DNA of 64,000 nucleotides from NCBI GenBank assembly GCA_938091115.1, contig CALKNI010000147.1, forward strand, positions 1-64,000, read 5' to 3'. This DNA comes from an uncultured Pirellulaceae bacterium (lineage in GTDB: Bacteria; Planctomycetota; Planctomycetia; Pirellulales; Pirellulaceae). The notes beneath the pieces were generated by a model, which was not told the DNA's origin, searched no databases, and worked only from the letters and a program-made list of their open reading frames with translations. Positions 25,986 through 34,536 of this stretch are shown here, one piece after another. A program made the translations under genes and the position numbers. How positions within the stretch are numbered: the stretch's first letter is position 1; every line of letters starts with the position of its first letter.

Positions 25986-27029
25986 TTGATGCAAGATAAG
26001 AAAAATACGGTTCCCGATGCTCGAGGGCAGGTTTCGCGGAACGTGTTGCTGTTGCGTGCCATTTTCGGTGGATTTTTGATGGGGCTTGCCAACCTCGTTC
26101 CAGGAATCAGTGGCGGCACGATGCTGCTGGCCTCTGGTATTTACCCTGCCTTTATTGACGCCTTGGCTGATTTGACTCGTTTTCGGTTCCGAGTGCGTTC
26201 CATTATTGTGATTGGCGCTGTGGTTGCGTCGGCGGGAATCGGGATCCTGCTGCTTGCCGGAACATTAAAGGAGTTGGTCGTTCATCAACGGTGGGTAATG
26301 TACAGCATTTTTATCGGGTTGACTTTAGGCGGAATCCCAATCGTTTGGAAACTGGCACGCCCGGTCTCTCCGGCGTTATTTGGGTCGGTGTTGCTTTCTT
26401 TTTTAGCGATGGTCGTCTTGGCAATTTTGCAGTCAAACGGTACTGTCGGCCAAGGCAGTTCTAGTAGCTTGATGCTATTCATTGCCGGATTAGCTGGTGC
26501 AAGCGCGATGATTTTACCGGGATTATCGGGAGGTTATTTGCTGCTTTTGCTGGGACAGTATGTGCCGATTCTAGGAGCAATTGATCAATTTAAAGATGCG
26601 TTGTCGAGTCGAGATTTGACCGCTGCGGTTGCCCCGGGGGTAACGGTTTTATTACCGGTTGGGTTGGGTGTCGTCGCGGGGGTGCTGATAGTTGGGAATT
26701 TATTAGCGTGGTTGCTGCGAAAATATCAGAAGGCGACGTTGGGGATGTTACTCGGTTTGTTATTGGGCTCAACCGTGGGCTTATGGCCTTTTCAGGAAGG
26801 CGTGCCGCCAGTTCCAGGAGAAATGATCAAAGGCGTGGTGGTAACCATGGATAATCAAGCAGAGATTGATCCAGAGGACTGGAGCATGGATTGGGTGCGG
26901 CCAAGTTTGGGACAGGTCGCCGTATCGCTGCTGCTGATCGGTGGCAGTGTGGCGACGACGTTAGGCGTCGCCAAAGTAGGGGTCTACCTTGATTCGAGCG
27001 CCATTAGAGACCAAGCCTCCCGTCAATAA
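25986..27029 (+). CDS. DUF368 family membrane protein (PopT-type undecaprenyl-phosphate translocase)
   Basis: 347 aa, about nine to ten hydrophobic segments. The family motifs are FGGFLMGLANLVPGISGGTM near residue 30-50 and GLAGASAMILPGLSGGYLLLLLGQY near residues 170-190. DUF368 proteins (PopT) were identified as undecaprenyl-phosphate translocases that return the lipid carrier to the cytoplasmic face for cell envelope synthesis; the transport role is family knowledge, not shown here. Start could also be ATG 25989 (MM). The C-terminal part contains a soluble loop of about 50 residues (GEMIKGVVVTMDNQAEIDPE). Confidence 0.85.
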   Translation: MMQDKKNTVPDARGQVSRNVLLLRAIFGGFLMGLANLVPGISGGTMLLASGIYPAFIDALADLTRFRFRVRSIIVIGAVVASAGIGILLLAGTLKELVVHQRWVMYSIFIGLTLGGIPIVWKLARPVSPALFGSVLLSFLAMVVLAILQSNGTVGQGSSSSLMLFIAGLAGASAMILPGLSGGYLLLLLGQYVPILGAIDQFKDALSSRDLTAAVAPGVTVLLPVGLGVVAGVLIVGNLLAWLLRKYQKATLGMLLGLLLGSTVGLWPFQEGVPPVPGEMIKGVVVTMDNQAEIDPEDWSMDWVRPSLGQVAVSLLLIGGSVATTLGVAKVGVYLDSSAIRDQASRQ

Positions 27030-27102
27030 ACGGAAGGAGTCGTTTCTGCTGGAGTCAGCTTAAGGAACCGCCAATTCTCGCGGAGAAATTTGGTAAGCTA
27101 AC

Positions 27103-27552
27103 TTACTTTTTGATTTTCTTGATCGAGGTCTCTTCATTTTTATCAATGTCGAAAACCTTGTTCAGACGCATCAGTTTGAAGACTTCTTCGACGTTCTCAC
27201 CGATGGTGCAGAGCCGCAATTTTACTTTTGCTTCTTTGCATTTTTTGCCAAACAGGACCAGCTTTCCAATCATTGCCGAAGACATAAAGCCAACGTTTTG
27301 GAAATTTAATATGATGCGAGAGTTGCTGGTGTTGTTGATCAGTTCACCGAGCTCTTGTCCGAGGCTACTGATTCTCGAATCATCGATGATTCTAACATCC
27401 TGAAAGTAAACGATAAGGACGTCGTCGCCTTCGAAGCGGTTGATCAATGTCACGATTTCTTCCTTCTTTGTAGTCAGGCCGTTTGTAATTTCGAGCTGAT
27501 TTAAATTGATACCGCATTGTACGGTTTTTAAGTGGGTTGTAAAGCAAATCAA
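27103..27552 (-). CDS. STAS domain protein (anti-anti-sigma factor-like)
   Basis: 149 aa. STAS domain: DDVLIVYFQDVRIIDDSRI, GQELGELI, and RIILNFQNVGFMSSAMIGKLV. In RsbV/SpoIIAA the phosphorylated serine sits in a D-S-T or S-S-A context; here it is MSSAM, fitting the planctomycete variant. A C-terminal lysine-rich tail (SIKKIKK) follows. The N-terminal 37 residues are not conserved. No partner kinase or sigma factor is adjacent. Acts, if like the family, in a partner-switching regulatory step. Confidence 0.75.
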   Translation of the reverse strand: MICFTTHLKTVQCGINLNQLEITNGLTTKKEEIVTLINRFEGDDVLIVYFQDVRIIDDSRISSLGQELGELINNTSNSRIILNFQNVGFMSSAMIGKLVLFGKKCKEAKVKLRLCTIGENVEEVFKLMRLNKVFDIDKNEETSIKKIKK

Positions 27553-27598
27553 AAACCACTGAAGTATATAGCTTCGAAATTTAAGTTAGGCAAGTTAA

Positions 27599-28555
27599 AT
27601 GCAAATTCTAATATTTGAATGGTTGACGGGAGGTGGGCTCTGGATAGATGGGGTTTCCCTCCATTGCGGGGCTGCCATTCGGTTACAGGGGAAGCGAATG
27701 TTGCAGGCAATTGCTCATGATTTCCTTATTGCAGGGGTCGAAGTGGTTTTGCCGATTGATGAACGGGTGGTCGTTGATTTCCCAGAGACAGACGGGCTAA
27801 CGGTATTCCCGATTACTGATCGTATGGACCTCCAGACTTCGTTAGTAAGATTGGCAAAAGAAGTTGATCGAATTTTACTGATTGCTCCGGAAACAGGCGG
27901 CCGTCTTTTAAATTGTGTCCAGTGGCTAGAATCGTCTCGTGAAAAGTTTGTAAGCCCTGCTGAGGAGTTTGTCAGTATAACTTCGAGCAAGCGGGCTTCG
28001 TTTGAATTTCTAGAAGCTGAAGGATTCCATGGAGTTTCGAGGGGAATGGAATTTATTGATTTTTGGAAAGGTCCCTTGGACAATTTGGAGTTTCCGGTGG
28101 TTCTTAAGCCCACCGATGGCGTTGGGGGAGAAGGATTGCGGCTGATTAACAATTACGTAGAGCTAGAGCAATTGGAGCATCCGCGGTCTGGCGTGGGGTA
28201 CTGGTTAGAGCCGTTTTATCAGGGGTTGCCCGTAAGCGTGTCTGTGATCTGCCATGGTGATGAATTCACTTTTCTCCCTGCGACAGAGCAAGTTTTTGAT
28301 GGCGAGCCGTTCGGTGAATTTGTTGGTTCGCGGTTTCCCATCAGCAAGGATTTGGAATGCAGGGCGCGTAGGCTGGCCGAAAAAACGATTCGATTGCTGC
28401 CGCCAACACAAGGATACGTGGGGCTAGACATGGTGCTTGGCCCTCAGGCGGATCAGTTGATAGAAATCAATCCACGACTGACCATGTCCTATTTAAAGTT
28501 AAGGAATGTATGTTCCTTCAATCTGGCCATGCGGATGTTGGATACCGATGTCTAA
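27599..28555 (+). CDS. ATP-grasp ligase
   Basis: 318 aa. Starts MQILIFEWLTGGGL, followed by the pre-ATP-grasp domain. ATP-grasp elements: FPVVLKPTDGVGGEGLRL (glycine-rich and lysine motif), and the metal-binding C-terminal end LIEINPRLTMSYLKLR with conserved Glu/Asn. The N-terminal EWLTGGG pattern and size resemble the tyramine-glutamate ligase (MfnD) and related proteins found with the tetrahydromethanopterin C1 pathway in planctomycetes. That is a guess from overall resemblance; the substrate is not determined. It is divergent from the STAS gene by 46 bp and has no C1 genes nearby. Confidence 0.75.
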   Translation: MQILIFEWLTGGGLWIDGVSLHCGAAIRLQGKRMLQAIAHDFLIAGVEVVLPIDERVVVDFPETDGLTVFPITDRMDLQTSLVRLAKEVDRILLIAPETGGRLLNCVQWLESSREKFVSPAEEFVSITSSKRASFEFLEAEGFHGVSRGMEFIDFWKGPLDNLEFPVVLKPTDGVGGEGLRLINNYVELEQLEHPRSGVGYWLEPFYQGLPVSVSVICHGDEFTFLPATEQVFDGEPFGEFVGSRFPISKDLECRARRLAEKTIRLLPPTQGYVGLDMVLGPQADQLIEINPRLTMSYLKLRNVCSFNLAMRMLDTDV

Positions 28556-28619
28556 ATCGCTGTCGCAAACTTAGTTGGGGTAGGCTCTGATTATTGGCGG
28601 CAAGATTGTCGGTGTCTAA

Positions 28620-31600
28620 TTAGTTACCCGCTTTTTCAAGTGCGATTTCTTTGATGCCACGAAGGTCGAGTTTCCCAGTACCAAGAATTGGTAGTTGGTC
28701 GACTTGAATAAATCCTGAGGTCATCGGAATGAAAATATTTGGCAACCCTGCGTCTTTAAGTGACTGTTGCATCTCTTCTACTGTCTTCGCTGTCTTTGTA
28801 TAGAGAACAATTAAGCGCTCGCCCTTCTTTTCATCGGGAACGGCAGTTACTGCGACAAGCAAATGGTCGTCGGAGTCATCAGAAGGCGTCGAGTCCAGGA
28901 ATTCGGAGAGGACTTCCTCGATCTTCAGGTGGGGCACCATCTCACCGCCAATTTTCGAAAAGCGGCTCATTCGGCCGGTGATTTTGATGAAGCCGTCGTC
29001 GTCGATGATGGCAACATCACCGGTTTTGTACCATTTTCCATCGATTACTTCGGCAGTTGCTTCGGGTTTGTTGAGGTAACCCTTCATCACGCTGGGGCCG
29101 CAGATCCACAACATTCCTGGTTGATTTGGCCCCAAGACTTCACCTGAATCCAGATCAGTTACTCGAGCTGCCATGTTGGGCATTGGCCTACCGACAGTAC
29201 CTTCTTTGGCGTCAATTTGAAAATCTTTTTTGGTCTGTCGTGAGTAGGGGATATTAACGGCGGCGACGGGGGAGAGTTCGGTCGTGCCGTATCCTTCTAC
29301 TGGTCGAACGCCAAATTTGTTTTCAAACTCTTCACACAATTCAGGTGGAAGGCGTTCCGCTCCCGCAATGACCATGTTTAGCGAGCTAAATTGGTCCGGC
29401 GTACAACGTCTCATGTAAGAGCGAAGGAAGGTTGGGGTGGCGACGATGATGGTAGCCGAAAATTTCTTTGCAATTTTACCAACAATTTTAGAGTCGAGTG
29501 GATTGAAATGATAAACTCCCCGTGAGTCAGTCGTCATGGGGACCCAAAGGGTTACCGTGTAGCCCATCGAGTGGAAAAATGGCAAGACACCAATCAAGGT
29601 ATCATCCGGGACGAGCGAGCCAACACGTTCGATTCCATGAACGTTGCTCATTATATTTTTTTGAGTGAGCATCACTCCTTTAGGAACTCCAGTGGATCCT
29701 GAAGTAAACACGACGGTTAAAGTATCGTCCGGTTTGATTTGATTGAGCCCAAGGCTCGAGTCGAGAAGGGTGCCGGGCACCAGGAAGCTCTGGAATGCAC
29801 CAATGAGTTTGTCTAATCCACTGACTTTGTCTTTGAGGTCATCGAGATAAAAAATATTGCAGTCAAAGTCAAAGTTGAATTTTTCAGCAACCTTTCGAGT
29901 TGTCAAAACGGTTTTTATTTCCGCTTCTTTGACGCAATGATTAATAAGGTCATTTGAAAGCGAGTAATTTAGGTTGATCGCGACTCGTTTGTCGAGCGCC
30001 AACGCGAGATTGACTATCGCGCCACCCACGGATGGTGGAATGAGGACGCCCACATTTTCTTCTTGATTGTTGAGTACGTGTTTTTTCAACAGGCGTCTCA
30101 GGATCAACGCCCGGGTGAGCAGTTTCCCCCCAGTTTCCTCCTGATTGGTGGAATCACCAATTTTCGAGCGAAACTTGTTGCGTTTACAGGCTTTGATAAA
30201 TGCCGACGGGGCAGAGACGAATTTTCCAGCGGGATTGTCCATGGTAGTTGCGCTAAGCTCTTGAACAGATTGACGAATTGCAAACATCGTATCAGCTTTT
30301 TCGATCGGTTTGCCAATGTGGATCGAAAGCGGGCGACGAAACGAACGAGGCCACTTTTTTATACTCTTTCCCTGAGAGAAACTAAATATGCTTCCCCAGA
30401 GCTGATCAAAGTAAACGGGAATGACAGGGATTTTGTTTTCTTTTAAGTTAATAATTTTGGTGAGTCCAGGCTTGAAATTTTTTATTTGACAATCCCGGGA
30501 GATTCCGCCTTCGGGGAATAAACCAACAACCTCTCCTTGATCGATCGTTTGTCTTGCGATTTTCAAACCATTGCGAATTGATTTTGGACCACCGGCGATC
30601 AGAATAATCCCACAAAATGCAGCCCATTTTTGAAGAGCCCAATGCGAAAAATTACCCGCCCAGGCAATAATGCGAGGGAGACGAGGGACTAAGACGAGAA
30701 GAATTGCTCCGTCGAGCCATGAGGAATGATTGGCGACAACCACGGCACCGCCTCGTTTCGGCATATTTTCAATTCCGTTGATTCGGACACGGTAAATTAT
30801 TTGGAACGCTAGGAAGAACAGGAGGCGGACAGTTTGTTTAATTAAAAAGTAGAGTGAATATGCGATTACGGGGATCGTTAAAATGCACATCACCAAAAAT
30901 ATTTGGCGGGAGTCGAGTAGCGGAAGTGGGCGGATTTGTCGCTGGACTTTGAGGATTTGACGCTGAAAGCTGGTCGCCTCCTGCTCGTTGAAGTTAGAGT
31001 TTTCCGGGCTAAATTCAGCGACATACGCTTCGAGTCTAAGTGGTTTTGAAACGGCGGTTCGGCGTTCGGCATCTTTGGCGATTAAGTGTGTCAGTGTTGC
31101 AGGGCGTAGTTTTACAGGGGTTTGGCTAACGAATTTCTCGATTCCAGAATGATCGCCAATTGGCGAGTTTTCAAAGCGAACTATGGTTTCCTCAATCTCT
31201 TGTTGCTCTGCTTTGCTCAAGCTCTCTTTTGTCAGTTTGACGGGCAATTGAGCAATCGTCCCCGGTTCGGTTGCTTGCGTGCAAAATAACATCACGCCAA
31301 AGAAAAGAAGGATGCTGCCGAAGGCTAGGCAGTTTGTAGCAGCGAGTAAGGAGCCACGTTTCTCGATGGGGCTGTTATGCTGCAGGTAAGATGCCAAGGG
31401 GACATCAAAAACACCGGCGCTAAATCCGAGACCAGCAAGAAAGATGAAAGTCATGATCTTATCGAAGTTATACGGTTCTCCATTGATGAAATCTGGAGGC
31501 GTTAACCACAACAGAAATGAAAATATTGCAACTCCTGCCGCACCAATGGGGACTAGGCCTAATTCGATTCTGCCGGCGGAAATTAATCCAGCGACGACAC

Positions 31601-32483
31601 TGCCAAATCCAATGCCTAAAACGACTGCGATTAAGAGAGGCGTTCGGTCAGATTCAATTATGCCGCCACTCTCGGTAGCAAAAACGTCGATGTTGAGTTG
31701 AGCTAAAGCGGCGACTGCCCAGAAAAAAGAAATGCCCAGAGCAATTCTAAAAAGTGTACGGTAGGAGAATAGCTGGTAAAGGTCTTTGATGGTCTCACCA
31801 ATCAACGTGATTGGGAATTTAGCTTTTGAGTTTGCAGCGGGTAGAGACCAAACCAAAAAGCTCAAGATTGTTCCAACGACGGCAATTCCAATTAGAACGC
31901 CGGCTGCTAAACCAATGTTGTCTTGTCCTCGATTGGTAATATCTGAAAGTGCCCCACCAATCGCCATGCCGATGACGGTTGCGGAGAGGGTTGCTAAATT
32001 GAAAACTCCGTTACCGGCGGCAATTGTTTTTTCATTCAATAATTCAGGGATGGTGCCAACCTTAGCCGGTGAAAAGAGTGCACTCTGGAGCCCCATCAAA
32101 AATACAGCGGCAAGCAATATCCAAAAAAAGGGGTCGATCCCGGAAGCAGGGTCAGGCTCTCCCAGTAGGCTTACTGCGATGACCCCAATGGTCATGATTG
32201 CAATTTCTGCAATCTTGCAGCCAATGATGACAGTTCGTTTCTTAAATCTGTCAGCCAGCCAACCAGCGACTGAAGCAAACAGAATATAGGGAATAATGAA
32301 AAATGAAGAGCCAATAATCAGAAGCGTTCCCTGATCTTCAGGGGCAAACTGATTTTTACCGACACCAATCACAAACCAGCGAAAAACATTGTCGTTGATC
32401 GAAGTTAGCCACTGAGTCCATAGCAGCCCTTGAAAGCTGGAAGACCAAATTCCGTGCGATGAGGGTTCGGCAGATTGACTCAT
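28620..32483 (-). CDS. Fusion: MFS lysophospholipid transporter (LplT-like), PlsC acyltransferase, acyl-ACP synthetase
   Basis: 1287 aa from ATG at 32481-32483; the ORF track start adds 47 upstream residues. Three parts in order: (1) residues about 10-420, an MFS transporter (WTQWLTSINDNVFRWFV; NGVFNLATLSATVIGMAIGG); (2) a short linker, a membrane segment and a PlsC acyltransferase (NHSSWLDGAILL with the HxxxxD motif, FPEGGIS) at about 600-760; (3) an AMP-binding domain (VVFTSGSTGVPKGVMLTQ; GYGTTELSP) from about 790. E. coli has LplT and Aas as separate proteins that import lysophospholipid and reacylate it with acyl-ACP. Here both are joined in one chain. Divergent from the small membrane protein gene. 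Confidence 0.85.
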   Translation of the reverse strand: MSQSAEPSSHGIWSSSFQGLLWTQWLTSINDNVFRWFVIGVGKNQFAPEDQGTLLIIGSSFFIIPYILFASVAGWLADRFKKRTVIIGCKIAEIAIMTIGVIAVSLLGEPDPASGIDPFFWILLAAVFLMGLQSALFSPAKVGTIPELLNEKTIAAGNGVFNLATLSATVIGMAIGGALSDITNRGQDNIGLAAGVLIGIAVVGTILSFLVWSLPAANSKAKFPITLIGETIKDLYQLFSYRTLFRIALGISFFWAVAALAQLNIDVFATESGGIIESDRTPLLIAVVLGIGFGSVVAGLISAGRIELGLVPIGAAGVAIFSFLLWLTPPDFINGEPYNFDKIMTFIFLAGLGFSAGVFDVPLASYLQHNSPIEKRGSLLAATNCLAFGSILLFFGVMLFCTQATEPGTIAQLPVKLTKESLSKAEQQEIEETIVRFENSPIGDHSGIEKFVSQTPVKLRPATLTHLIAKDAERRTAVSKPLRLEAYVAEFSPENSNFNEQEATSFQRQILKVQRQIRPLPLLDSRQIFLVMCILTIPVIAYSLYFLIKQTVRLLFFLAFQIIYRVRINGIENMPKRGGAVVVANHSSWLDGAILLVLVPRLPRIIAWAGNFSHWALQKWAAFCGIILIAGGPKSIRNGLKIARQTIDQGEVVGLFPEGGISRDCQIKNFKPGLTKIINLKENKIPVIPVYFDQLWGSIFSFSQGKSIKKWPRSFRRPLSIHIGKPIEKADTMFAIRQSVQELSATTMDNPAGKFVSAPSAFIKACKRNKFRSKIGDSTNQEETGGKLLTRALILRRLLKKHVLNNQEENVGVLIPPSVGGAIVNLALALDKRVAINLNYSLSNDLINHCVKEAEIKTVLTTRKVAEKFNFDFDCNIFYLDDLKDKVSGLDKLIGAFQSFLVPGTLLDSSLGLNQIKPDDTLTVVFTSGSTGVPKGVMLTQKNIMSNVHGIERVGSLVPDDTLIGVLPFFHSMGYTVTLWVPMTTDSRGVYHFNPLDSKIVGKIAKKFSATIIVATPTFLRSYMRRCTPDQFSSLNMVIAGAERLPPELCEEFENKFGVRPVEGYGTTELSPVAAVNIPYSRQTKKDFQIDAKEGTVGRPMPNMAARVTDLDSGEVLGPNQPGMLWICGPSVMKGYLNKPEATAEVIDGKWYKTGDVAIIDDDGFIKITGRMSRFSKIGGEMVPHLKIEEVLSEFLDSTPSDDSDDHLLVAVTAVPDEKKGERLIVLYTKTAKTVEEMQQSLKDAGLPNIFIPMTSGFIQVDQLPILGTGKLDLRGIKEIALEKAGN

Positions 32484-32879
32484 GGATTTACCGGTTTTTC
32501 GTCTTAATTGTTTCCGCAATCGGTCAGGAAAAAATCCTGAACTAGTCAAATGTAAGTACTTAACAATCAATTTAAAAGATGGTTTTGCGGCTTGATACCG
32601 GAATCGTTGGAAATGTTGAACCAATCCTTAGATGTGGGATAACTCATGTTTTCTTCCAAAGTTCGCAGACGCGGCAGCGGTTGTTTTCAATAGAACCCAA
32701 AAAAACGGAACCAATTCTTTTCAGCGTCGATATTTGTGAATCCCTAGTTCAAGAAGAAAACGTTAGAAAAACGATAGGATAACAAGGTTTAATTGCTTTT
32801 GTTGGACACAGCGTTTGTCCATGAAACGGTATTTCATGGGGATAGATGTTGGCGAAGCGCAATTCGATTCCAACTTTGA
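32484..32879. other. Divergent intergenic region
   Basis: 396 bp between the LplT-Aas fusion (minus strand) and the small membrane protein (plus strand). It must hold both promoters, but I see no confident -35/-10 pair. ORF 32579-32782 has no supporting features. Confidence 0.4.
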
Positions 32880-33233
32880 ATGGAAAAAATAATGCGACGT
32901 ACTTCAATCATGACGTTAGGGCTAGTACTGATATTCATTGGAATTCAGTTGAACTTGGTTGATACCTACGTTTTGACTCCCCGATTTTCAAATCTTCTCG
33001 CGGATCATGCGACGGAAGAGCGAGAAGTGGCATCGGTAAGTCTAGAACCGGAAGTCCGTTCTAGTAACTATTATCGAGCTTCCTATCCGAATAATAATCG
33101 CACCGCTACAAAGCCTGCAAAATCCGGCTTGGGCGTTCAAAAAAAGATTACCACGCCAACGTGGCTTTGTTGGCCCATTTTATTTTTAGGAACGGTTGTG
33201 TTTCTGAATGGATTTTCGATTAGAAGAGAATAA
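32880..33233 (+). CDS. Small membrane protein of unknown function
   Basis: 117 aa. Two hydrophobic segments, residues about 10-30 (TLGLVLIFIGIQLNLV) and about 93-110 (WLCWPILFLGTVVFLNGF), with a polar, Ser/Asn-rich loop between (SSNYYRASYPNNNRT). Ends RRE. No family recognised. The ATG at 32892 (MRRTS) is an alternative start. The ORF is supported by its membrane topology and the terminator after it; coding confidence is moderate. Confidence 0.55.
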   Translation: MEKIMRRTSIMTLGLVLIFIGIQLNLVDTYVLTPRFSNLLADHATEEREVASVSLEPEVRSSNYYRASYPNNNRTATKPAKSGLGVQKKITTPTWLCWPILFLGTVVFLNGFSIRRE

Positions 33234-33256
33234 TCGTTTTAAAATTCATTAAGAGT

Positions 33257-33289
33257 AAACCAGGCTTTGACTACCGCGTTGGCTGGTTT
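33257..33289 (+). terminator. Possible terminator after the small membrane protein
   Basis: AAACCAG (33257-33263) pairs with CTGGTTT (33283-33289) across a 19-nt loop, 24 bp after the gene. The T-run is only three bases, so confidence is low. The remainder of the gap 33290-33610 shows no gene. Confidence 0.35.
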
Positions 33290-33610
33290 GGATTAGCTTG
33301 AGATTGGATAGGCGGGCCGGCAGATTGGAAACAAAAACACTAGTTTGATGCGTAGACGGATGAGATTCTGGTCGATCATTCGGGGACGTATCAGCTAGTG
33401 TTTTTTATTTTAAAACTGAAGCAGAAGTTGCTTTTGAGGAAATAATGCTGATTCTTTCTGGCTAAATTTAGCTAGAAAGTTTCGCAGGGTTACGGGTAAG
33501 ATTACCCCAAAATGGTGCTGATTTGTTTTTGACGCGTTAGATTGGCAAGGTATGATGAAATAACCAAACCGACTGTGTTTTTTGTTGTTTTTGCTTTTTG
33601 AGAACATGTG

Positions 33611-33964
33611 ATGTCAGAATTTGAATGCATTACCACAGAAGCTCTCGAAGGCGCGACGATTGTCAAGTTCGTCGATCAGCGAGTGATGAATCCTGCTCGG
33701 ATTGAAGCCCTAGGCGGAGAGTTGCTCTCACTGTTGGACGGGACGCATGCGACGGGAATTGTCTTGAATTTTGACGGTGTGAGTTTTTTTTCCAGTGCTG
33801 CGATCAACAAATTGATCAAGCTGGAGAGTGAGAGTAAAAAAAATGGACTGCAATTAAGATTGAGTAATTTGCGTCCTGAGGTGCGAGATTTGTTTAGCTA
33901 CACAAACCTCGATTCATTGTTTCAAATAAAAGATAATCAATTCGATGCAATTGAGTCACTTTAG
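33611..33964 (+). CDS. STAS domain protein (anti-anti-sigma factor)
   Basis: 117 aa from ATG 33611 (the ORF track start is the GTG just before it). STAS fold: GATIVKFVDQRVMNPARIEA, GIVLNFDGVSFFSSAAINKLI (phosphorylatable serine in SSA), and LRLSNLRPEVRDLFSYTNLD. RsbV/SpoIIAA-type antagonists release a sigma factor by binding the kinase that sequesters it. The kinase-like gene 73 bp downstream is the natural partner. A run of eight A near codon 78 (AGT AAA AAA AAT GGA) is noted but no alternate stop context was analysed. Confidence 0.85.
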   Translation: MSEFECITTEALEGATIVKFVDQRVMNPARIEALGGELLSLLDGTHATGIVLNFDGVSFFSSAAINKLIKLESESKKNGLQLRLSNLRPEVRDLFSYTNLDSLFQIKDNQFDAIESL

Positions 33965-34036
33965 ATTGAGTGGCCATTGGGTGTGGGCCTGAGAGCTCAG
34001 ACGAGTTTTTGAATAGATTGAAGATTCAGGTTAATC

Positions 34037-34468
34037 ATGGAAAGTACAACTCAGCATTGGCGGTACGATGATCACATTCCAAGTGAGCCGGATTGCTGCG
34101 CAACGATAGTTGGTATGGTTCTTGAGCAGTTGGAGAAAAATGGTTGGGGTAACAAAGATACCTTCGGTATTCATATGGCCATGGAAGAGGCGGTAATGAA
34201 TGCAATCGACCACGGAAATAACCGAAGTCCTGACAAGACGGTCCACCTGGTGATTGAGATTTGCGGGAATCGATTTTATTCGAAAATTACTGATCAGGGC
34301 GAAGGTTTTGATCCGTCAGCAGTCCCCGATCCAACCGACGAGGAGAATCTTGAAAAGGATTGCGGCCGCGGCGTGATGCTCATTCGAAATTTTGTTGATG
34401 TTGTGCTTTACAATGACAAAGGTAATTCACTTGAGTTGACAAAGCAGAACTCAGAGGCCGAGGCGTAA
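34037..34468 (+). CDS. Anti-sigma factor kinase (RsbW-type HATPase)
   Basis: 143 aa. HATPase fold of the SpoIIAB/RsbW type: the N-box is MAMEEAVMNAIDHGN (about residues 46-60), the G1 box is ITDQGEGFDPS, and the G2 region is DCGRGVMLIRNFVD. These serine kinases hold a sigma factor and are switched off by the unphosphorylated STAS partner. The partner is the STAS gene just upstream. No sigma factor gene is in the window near it, so the target is elsewhere. Converges with the esterase gene, 68 bp away. Confidence 0.85.
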   Translation: MESTTQHWRYDDHIPSEPDCCATIVGMVLEQLEKNGWGNKDTFGIHMAMEEAVMNAIDHGNNRSPDKTVHLVIEICGNRFYSKITDQGEGFDPSAVPDPTDEENLEKDCGRGVMLIRNFVDVVLYNDKGNSLELTKQNSEAEA

Positions 34469-34536
34469 CAATCATCGCGTCAGTTGATGCGTGAATGCCG
34501 TCACAAGCAAGTTTCAAGTTGTTTTCCGGATAAAAT

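Noticed and set aside
31786-32289. 167-aa plus-strand ORF
   Set aside because: Antisense of the MFS part of the fusion protein.
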